From Rhodanobacter denitrificans (lineage in GTDB: Bacteria > Pseudomonadota > Gammaproteobacteria > Xanthomonadales > Rhodanobacteraceae): a DNA stretch of 64,000 bases. Under the pieces are notes generated by a model. It was not told where the DNA came from. It made no database searches and saw nothing but the letters and a program-made list of their open reading frames with translations. Numbering within the stretch: the first letter of the stretch is position 1; each line of letters begins with the position of its first letter. The stretch lies in contig QFPO01000013.1 in the NCBI GenBank assembly GCA_003241385.1, forward strand, positions 1-64,000, in the 5' to 3' direction. The translations under genes and the position numbers were made by a program. This document shows, one piece after another, positions 58,080 to 64,000 of this stretch.

Positions 58080-60509
58080 TCAGCCCCGGCCGGGCGAGGT
58101 GATGCGATACGGCGGGGGCGAGCGCCCCATCAGATGCTCGACGAAGTAGTCCCATAGCCGCCGCGTGTAGTACGGGTCGTTGCGGAACAGCTCGTGGTCC
58201 TGATTGGGCAGGTAGAGCAAGTCATAGTCCTTGTTCGCCCGGGTGAGGGCTGCGGCCAGCTGCAGCGTCAGCGCCGGCATCGCGTTCTCGTCCAGGTCGC
58301 CGTAGACGAGCATGAGCTTCCCGCTCAGACGCTCGACGAGCGCCGCGTTGTCGAGCGGTGCGAACAGCGGCGGTACCGCGTCGGGCGCGGGGCGCCGCGC
58401 CGAGCCGCCGGCGTAGACGGGCCGTCCGCCGACGAGCCGGTCCATGCCGTGGATCGCGCCGCCGTACATGCCCTGGAAGCTGTGACTGCCGGCCGAGGCG
58501 ACGCCTACCTTGTAGAACGCCGGGTGGCGCAGCAGCGCACGCGCGGCCGCGTAACCGCCGAAGGAATGTCCGTAGACACCGACGCGGTCCAGGTCCAGAC
58601 CCGGGTAGCGCTGCGCGAGCTGGCCGATCGCGGCGACGTGATCGTCGAGCTGCACGTCCGCGGCGGTCGAAAAGCTGACGTCGTGGAACGCCTTCGAGCG
58701 GCCCGGCGTACCGCGTGCATCGATCACGACGACCGCGAAACCCAGTTCGGCCAGGCTCGACTTGGACACCGGATTCAATGCCGCCGTCGCCTCGACGAAT
58801 CCGACCGGCGCATTGGTGATGTGCGGACCGGCGTAGATCGCATCGATGACCGGATGGCGTCCATCCGATGCGTAGTCGCGCGGCAGATACAGCGTGGCGT
58901 AGAGATCGGTCCGGCCGTCGGCGGCCTTCACGCGCTCGCGGCGCGGCGCGCGCCAGCCCGCCGCATACACGGCATCGGGGTCAGCGCGCTCCAGCTCGAT
59001 GATCACGCGCCCGTCCCGCGTCGAGCGCAGCACCGTGACCGGCGCGCTCGAGACGGTCGAATGGCTGTCGACGACATAATCGGCCGACGGCGACAGCAGC
59101 TGCGATGCGCGCCAGCCGCCGAGCAGGCCGGTGCCTGCGTCGATCGCGTGATCGGCGGCCTCCGGCGTCAGCAGCACCGGCTCGCCGCCGTCGAGCGATA
59201 CGCGATAGAGCCGGCGCTGATACGGATCGCCCGGTTCGCGGCCGTTCGCGGTGAAGAAGACCTGTCGCGTGACCTCGTCGACACCGACCAGATCGCGGAC
59301 CAGCCAGTCGCCGGAGGTCAAGCTGCGCACGACGCGGCCGTCGGCGAGGCCGATCAGTTCCAGATGCCCCCATCCATCGCGGTCCGACCACCACACGGCC
59401 TGGCCGCTGCTGCGCAGAATGCTCACGGCCGGACGCGCGTAGGTGTAGCTGTTGAGCTGCACGCGCGTGTCGGACGCCTCCTCGCGGATCGTGCGCACGC
59501 CGCCGTCGCGCAGGTCGATCTCGACCAGGCGCAGCCGTGCCGGCCGGTCGTAGCGCACGATCGCCGTGTAGACCCGCGACGCATCGGCCGACCATCCCAG
59601 CAAGCCGGCTTCGGTCAGCGTGTTCCATCCGTCCGGCACGGCGATTGGGCGCACCGTTGCGGTTTCGACGTCGAGGCCATACCACGCGTCTCGAACCTGC
59701 TCCGCGTCACCGAGCAGGCCGAGCCTCACCGTATGGACGATCGGCCGGAACCGGCCTTCGGGCGCCGTCGCCAGATACGGATACGGTTCGACCCTGCGTT
59801 CGTCGTAGCGCACGCCGAACACGCTCCGGCCGTCCGGCGACCAATGGGTCGCGACCGGCGGCAGGGCGATGCGGCCGGCTCGCCGCGGAATGCCGCGCAG
59901 TGCGAAATCCGGCAGCACGCCGTAGCCGAACGAGGACTCGCCATCGGTGGTCAGCCGCCGGTCGCCGGCGTCCGGATCGTGCAGCCACAGATCGCTTCCT
60001 CGCACGTAGAGGCCGCGACGCCCATCCGGTGCCGCCAGCAGCGGCGGGACCAAGGGCTGAGCCGCGATGGCACGGCACGCATGAGCCGGCAGCTCGCAGA
60101 CGAGGTCGCGGCCGGCGTCGCCGCGGAATCGTGCGACCAGGCCGTCCGCCTCGACGATCCTGACCTCGATCAGCTCGGGAACCGCCGGCATCGATGTGCC
60201 GCCGAGCGCGCGACGGCCGGCCGCCGCCAGCCGTACCGGATCGACCAGCGCCGTGCGCCGGCGGCGCTCCGGGTCGATCAGCACGTACGGCAGCGCCGGA
60301 TCGTCGTCGCGGCGATACCAGAATCGGCCGTCCGGCAGCCAGTGCGGCGCGATCGAGGCATTGAGCACCTGCCCGCGCAGGTGGTAGTCGAGGACGCGCT
60401 CGGCACGCGCATAGGCTTCGGCCGGCATCGGCGGCGCCGCGGCGCAGGCCGGGGCGGCGATCAGCGCGGCCCAGACCACGAGACGCCGGACGGCCCTTGC
60501 GCCTGACAC
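58080..60509 (-). CDS. S9-family prolyl-oligopeptidase-like peptidase (DPP IV type)
   Basis: A secreted peptidase of about 809 residues. Signal peptide SGARAVRRLVVWAALIAAPACA; beta-propeller domain to about 550; alpha/beta-hydrolase domain after. The catalytic Ser lies in VYGHSFGGYAA, the Asp in YGDLDENAMP and the His in LPNQDHELF. It should release dipeptides or cleave after proline in the periplasm or outside the cell. I use GTG 60509 because the longer start (ATG 60551) abuts the sigma gene start on the other strand and adds a non-standard 14 residues. 60551 remains possible. Confidence 0.88.
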   Translation of the reverse strand: MSGARAVRRLVVWAALIAAPACAAAPPMPAEAYARAERVLDYHLRGQVLNASIAPHWLPDGRFWYRRDDDPALPYVLIDPERRRRTALVDPVRLAAAGRRALGGTSMPAVPELIEVRIVEADGLVARFRGDAGRDLVCELPAHACRAIAAQPLVPPLLAAPDGRRGLYVRGSDLWLHDPDAGDRRLTTDGESSFGYGVLPDFALRGIPRRAGRIALPPVATHWSPDGRSVFGVRYDERRVEPYPYLATAPEGRFRPIVHTVRLGLLGDAEQVRDAWYGLDVETATVRPIAVPDGWNTLTEAGLLGWSADASRVYTAIVRYDRPARLRLVEIDLRDGGVRTIREEASDTRVQLNSYTYARPAVSILRSSGQAVWWSDRDGWGHLELIGLADGRVVRSLTSGDWLVRDLVGVDEVTRQVFFTANGREPGDPYQRRLYRVSLDGGEPVLLTPEAADHAIDAGTGLLGGWRASQLLSPSADYVVDSHSTVSSAPVTVLRSTRDGRVIIELERADPDAVYAAGWRAPRRERVKAADGRTDLYATLYLPRDYASDGRHPVIDAIYAGPHITNAPVGFVEATAALNPVSKSSLAELGFAVVVIDARGTPGRSKAFHDVSFSTAADVQLDDHVAAIGQLAQRYPGLDLDRVGVYGHSFGGYAAARALLRHPAFYKVGVASAGSHSFQGMYGGAIHGMDRLVGGRPVYAGGSARRPAPDAVPPLFAPLDNAALVERLSGKLMLVYGDLDENAMPALTLQLAAALTRANKDYDLLYLPNQDHELFRNDPYYTRRLWDYFVEHLMGRSPPPYRITSPGRG

Positions 60510-60551
60510 GATCTGGCGGCGATTGCGTAAGCTTGCAACGATGGTGCACAT

Positions 60552-61220
60552 GTGAATGTCCTCCCTCCCGAACCGGTTGGCGACGATGACGCGGCGATAC
60601 CGCGGCCTGCCGTTCCGTTTCGCGATTCGGCACCGTCACAGGACAGGGCGCCCGGCGAGATCACCGCGCTGCTGGCCGCGGTCCGCGATGCGGACGGCGA
60701 CGCGGATGCCGCCTGGAACCGCATCTACGCCCTGCTCTACCGCGATCTGCGCCGCATCGCCCGCGTGCATCTGCACCGTCATCCCGGGCATGCCGGCTCG
60801 GCGACCTCGCTGATCGGCCGGGCCTGGCTGCGCCTGGCCGGCGCCCACGCAACCGCGCGCAACGGCGCGCATCTGACCTCGCTGATCGCACGGGCGATGC
60901 GACATGCGGTGCTCGACGAGATGCGCCGCGTGCTGACCGCCAGGCGCGGGGGCGGCGAAGCCGAACGCCGCGAGGCGGACGGCGCCGCGACGGATCGGCC
61001 GCTGCTCGAACTGATCGCGCTCGACCAGGCGCTCGATGCACTGGACGCGCTCGATGCGCGGGCAGCCCGCGTCGTCGCGCTGCGCTATTTCGGCGGACTC
61101 GAAGAGACCGCGATTGCCGAACTCGAACAGATCACGGTCCGTACGGTGCGCCGCGACTGGCGGCGCGCCCGCGCCTTTCTGCTGTGTCAGCTCGGCGAGG
61201 ACCGCAGCACCGCGCTGTAG
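60552..61220 (+). CDS. ECF sigma factor (copy 3)
   Basis: A 222-residue ECF sigma factor. The first 36 residues are a Pro/Asp-rich extension. Region 2: WNRIYALLYRDLRRIARVHLHRHPGHAGSATSLIGRAWLRLAG, with HLTSLIARAMRHAVLDEMRRVLTARRGGG. Region 4: ARVVALRYFGGLEETAIAELEQITVRTVRRDWRRARAFLL. No ATG is available; GTG 60552 is the only start that precedes the homologous part. Unlike the other two sigma genes it is not followed by a kinase; a kinase gene converges on it. It is divergent from the S9 peptidase gene. Confidence 0.86.
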   Translation: MNVLPPEPVGDDDAAIPRPAVPFRDSAPSQDRAPGEITALLAAVRDADGDADAAWNRIYALLYRDLRRIARVHLHRHPGHAGSATSLIGRAWLRLAGAHATARNGAHLTSLIARAMRHAVLDEMRRVLTARRGGGEAERREADGAATDRPLLELIALDQALDALDALDARAARVVALRYFGGLEETAIAELEQITVRTVRRDWRRARAFLLCQLGEDRSTAL

Positions 61221-61269
61221 CGACACGCCGATCCCACAGGTCGAAGGGCTTCGTAGCGGCTCGCTCAGC

Positions 61270-64000
61270 TCAGCTCAGGTCCAGCGCCTCGAGCTTGCCG
61301 GCCAGTCGCCGCGCCAGGGCGTTGCGTGGACCACCCAGACCGGTCGCGACCTCGTGCGCGCGGCGCCACTTGCGGCGCGCATCGGCGCTGCGGCCGGTCG
61401 CGAGATCGAGATCACCCTGCGCCTCGAGCGCGCCGGCCAGCGTCAGCCCGGGCGCCAGCGCCGGCAACCGGGTCTGTGCGGTCGCGACCAACCGGTCGAG
61501 CAGGACGGCGGCCTCGGCCGGGCGCCCGCTGCGCAGCAGCGTCCGTGCGAGTAGCGATCGTGCCTGCAGCACGCGATCGCTGTTCGCACCGCGCCGGCGC
61601 TCGAGCGCTTCGATCACGGCGCGCAGCTCGGCCTCGGCGAGAGCCGGCTCTTCCACGATCGTCATCGCACGTGCCAGGAACAGGCGATGCAGCTCCACCG
61701 GCAGTCCCTGTCGGCTGCCGTCGCGCATGGCGCTTTCGTGCAGATCGATCGCCGGCCAGGCGGCGGCCGACGACTCCAGGCTCGCCTGCAGACCGAGCAG
61801 GCTGCCGAGCGCGAGCATCGCCTCGAGCGTGCGCGGGTGGGAGCGGCCGTGCGCGTCGCGCATGATCGTCAGTGCGTGGCCCGCGAGCTCGATGCCCTGG
61901 TCGAGATCGCCGCGCACCGCGGCGATCAGCGCGGCCGTGCCGAGCGCATCGGCCAGCAACGGCGTCTCCCCGGCCTGCGACGCGCGCAAGATCGCCTCGC
62001 CTTCGCGCACGGCGCGATCGGCCTCATCCAGACGCGCGTCGGCGTACAGCGCCTGCGCGAGGCCGATCCAGGCCTGCCCGGTGCGCGGATCGGCATCCCC
62101 CCAGGCGGCACGGCGTGCCGCGAGCAGATCGCTCGCCTGCAGGCGCGCAGCGGCAGGCGATTCGCGTGCGAGTTCAAGCACGACGCGATCGCCGCGCGCC
62201 TCGTCGGCGGCGACCGGATCCAGCCGCTCGAGCCGGCCGATCGCGGCGGCGAGGTCCTGCTCGGCAGCGTCCAGGTGCCACAACGTCATCTGGCGCCGCC
62301 CGCGCAGCCGAATGATGTGGCCGAGCGCCGCGGAATCGCTCGGAGCCGCCGCCTCGGCGGCGCGCCAGGCGGCGAGCAGGGCCGCATCGCCCGCTTCCGT
62401 CCGGCCTTCACCCCAGGCGGCCTGTGCGCGTTCGGCGAGCAGGCCCGCGCGCAGCGATTCGCCGCCGCCGGCCGAATCGAGCGCGGCCAGACCCTCCTCG
62501 GCCGTGCGTAGCGCTTCGCCGTAGCGCGACTGCGCATTGAGCACGCGCGCATGGATCCCGGAGACCTGCGCGCGCGCCGGACCGGACCGGCTCGCCGCGT
62601 GCCGCGCCGCGCTCACCAGGGCCGTCGCGCGCGCGTGATCGCCGCCGGCCAGATGCGCCTCGGCGAGCGCCGCGAGTCCGCGCACGCGGGCCTCGGCGCC
62701 GAGGCCGGGCCGCTGCAGAACCGATTCGGCTGCGGCCAGCGCCGGCACGCTGCGACGCTGCGCCAGCGTACCGACGTACAGATCGCCCAGATCATCGGCC
62801 AGCGCCGTGATCCGCAGCGAGGCCTGCCGCGCGGCGCTGCCGCCGAGCACGGCCACGATCGCGATGGCCGCAGCCAGTGCAACCGCGACGCGACGGCGCC
62901 GCATGAAGGCGGCGGCGCGAGCGACCGCGCCCGGCTGGCGGCTCGGCAATGCGCGCATCGCGGTCCACGCGACGAGGTCGGCCTGCCATGCCCGCACCGA
63001 CGCCGGACGCCGCGAGGGGACAGGATCGAGGCATTGCAGTACGAGGTCATCGAGTTCGCGCAGCGACCACGACACGCGCCGGCGCGGTCCGTGAGCGCTC
63101 GGCGGTGGTGGCGCATCGGACCGATGCACGGCCATCGCCGATTCGACACCATGCGGCGGGCGGCCGCAGAGCAGGCGGTACAGCAAGGCGCCCAGCGCGT
63201 ACAGATCGGTCGAGGCCGAAACGGCGCCGCCGGCGAGGATCTCCGGGGCGGCATAGGCGGCACTGGCCGCGACCGGTGCCGCCGCGGCGGTGATCGGCGC
63301 CGACAGTCCGAAGTCGACCAGGATCGGCCGGCCGCGCTCGACCAGCACATTGGACGGCTTGAGATCGCCGTGCACGCGACCGCAGGCATGCGCATGCGCG
63401 ACGGCGTCGCAGACCTCGATCATCAGCGCCACGCAGGCTCGCGCGTCGAGCGCCTGCGTGCGGCACCACGTGTCGATCGCGACACCGTCCAGCAGCGGCA
63501 TCGCGAACCAGGGCCTGCCGTCTGCGTCGACGCCGCCGTCGAGAATGGGCGCGATGCCCGGATGACGCAGCGCGGCCAGGGCCTGGCATTCGTTGCGGAC
63601 CGCTTCGGCCTGCAGCGTCGCATCCGGCCCGCCGCGGCCACACTTGATCGCCACGCGATGTCGATAGGCACCGTCGACGCGATCGGCGCGATACACCGTC
63701 CCCATGCCGCCACGACCGAGGACGGCGCCGAGGCGCCACGGACCGAGCCGGTCGCCGATACGGCTCTCGTCGCGCACAGTCTCCTCGGACAGCGTCTCGC
63801 AAGCCGCCAGCACGTCCAGGCAGGGTCGCTCGAGCACACCGGCACGTGCATCGGCGGCCAACCAGCCGCACAGCACGTCGTGCAGTTGCGGATCATCCGC
63901 TGCCAGCGCGCTCAACGCCGCGTCGCGCTGTGCGACATCGAGCTCGGCGTAGCGGTCGAAGACCGCGAGCGCGCGGGCGGACGAGGATGGCGCGATAGGC
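61270..64000 (-). CDS. Membrane Ser/Thr protein kinase with TPR repeats (copy 3), truncated by window edge
   Basis: At least 910 residues; the 5' end lies beyond the window. The frame stays open to the right edge and reads FDRYAELDVAQRDAALSALAADD there, which matches the N-terminal region of such kinases, so TTG 63915 is not the start. Glycine loop LGRGGMGTVYRA, Lys in VAIKCGRGG, DFG in LVDFGLSAP. The catalytic loop reads HGDLKPSN, so the usual Arg of HRD is Gly. A membrane segment (VAVALAAAIAIVAVLGGSA) and a TPR region follow. Its sigma partner, if present, would be upstream of the window or the convergent copy 3 gene. Confidence 0.92.
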   Translation of the reverse strand, partial: PIAPSSSARALAVFDRYAELDVAQRDAALSALAADDPQLHDVLCGWLAADARAGVLERPCLDVLAACETLSEETVRDESRIGDRLGPWRLGAVLGRGGMGTVYRADRVDGAYRHRVAIKCGRGGPDATLQAEAVRNECQALAALRHPGIAPILDGGVDADGRPWFAMPLLDGVAIDTWCRTQALDARACVALMIEVCDAVAHAHACGRVHGDLKPSNVLVERGRPILVDFGLSAPITAAAAPVAASAAYAAPEILAGGAVSASTDLYALGALLYRLLCGRPPHGVESAMAVHRSDAPPPPSAHGPRRRVSWSLRELDDLVLQCLDPVPSRRPASVRAWQADLVAWTAMRALPSRQPGAVARAAAFMRRRRVAVALAAAIAIVAVLGGSAARQASLRITALADDLGDLYVGTLAQRRSVPALAAAESVLQRPGLGAEARVRGLAALAEAHLAGGDHARATALVSAARHAASRSGPARAQVSGIHARVLNAQSRYGEALRTAEEGLAALDSAGGGESLRAGLLAERAQAAWGEGRTEAGDAALLAAWRAAEAAAPSDSAALGHIIRLRGRRQMTLWHLDAAEQDLAAAIGRLERLDPVAADEARGDRVVLELARESPAAARLQASDLLAARRAAWGDADPRTGQAWIGLAQALYADARLDEADRAVREGEAILRASQAGETPLLADALGTAALIAAVRGDLDQGIELAGHALTIMRDAHGRSHPRTLEAMLALGSLLGLQASLESSAAAWPAIDLHESAMRDGSRQGLPVELHRLFLARAMTIVEEPALAEAELRAVIEALERRRGANSDRVLQARSLLARTLLRSGRPAEAAVLLDRLVATAQTRLPALAPGLTLAGALEAQGDLDLATGRSADARRKWRRAHEVATGLGGPRNALARRLAGKLEALDLS

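Noticed and set aside
63913..63915. TTG as start of the third kinase
   Set aside because: The frame is open to the window edge and the upstream residues match the kinase family N-terminus, so the gene begins outside.

Overview
The window is chromosomal DNA of very high GC content (roughly 70%). Genes are densely packed, with many ATGA or GTGA stop/start overlaps and several GTG starts. The gene set fits a gammaproteobacterium of the Xanthomonadales/Lysobacterales, probably near Rhodanobacteraceae. It includes SixA, YkvA, a long-form Lhr helicase, an HAE1-type RND pump, an AdaA-AlkA fusion, ECF-sigma/Ser-Thr-kinase pairs and a Xanthomonad-type NHLP peptide cassette. This placement is inferred from gene content; no rRNA or tRNA gene was seen, and no phage, IS element or CRISPR array.

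Region 1 (about 0.2-7.2 kb, minus strand) holds YkvA-like, PLD-family lipoprotein, YceI and SixA genes that probably form one transcription unit. Upstream of them lie a polytopic membrane protein, a secreted GH5 glycosidase and an orphan ParA-type ATPase. Region 2 (7.36-18.45 kb, plus strand) is one branched-chain amino acid operon: leader peptide, attenuator, leuA, ilvE, leuC, leuD, leuB, ilvD, ilvC, ilvB, ilvN. It covers the leucine, isoleucine and valine pathways except threonine deaminase (ilvA). The leader has an I/L/V-rich run and mutually exclusive antiterminator and terminator hairpins.

Region 3 (18.6-31.9 kb) is a mix. It has a coiled-coil FHA protein, a small lipoprotein, two SDR oxidoreductases, a MarR-SRPBCC operon with a 12-bp-arm palindrome at its promoter, the alkylation repair genes adaA-alkA and ogt, and an RND efflux pair controlled by a divergent TetR gene with two operator copies. 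A DsbA-fold isomerase ends the region. Region 4 (31.9-49.9 kb) contains an ECF sigma/kinase pair, a VIT-family transporter, a qorB/HxlR divergent pair, lhr, a YbaY-like lipoprotein, an FHA-GGDEF protein, three small or medium membrane proteins, a LysR regulator divergent from isocitrate lyase (aceA), and a cNMP-binding GGDEF protein.

Region 5 (50.1-54.5 kb) is the most unusual: a peptide-modification (RiPP-like) cassette. It has a nucleotide-cyclase-like TPR membrane protein, a 93-residue NHLP/Nif11-type precursor read from the opposite strand, and a SagB-like FMN dehydrogenase. Region 6 (54.5-64 kb) holds a second ECF sigma/kinase pair, an S9 prolyl-oligopeptidase-family enzyme, a third ECF sigma factor, and a third Ser/Thr kinase that runs off the right edge.
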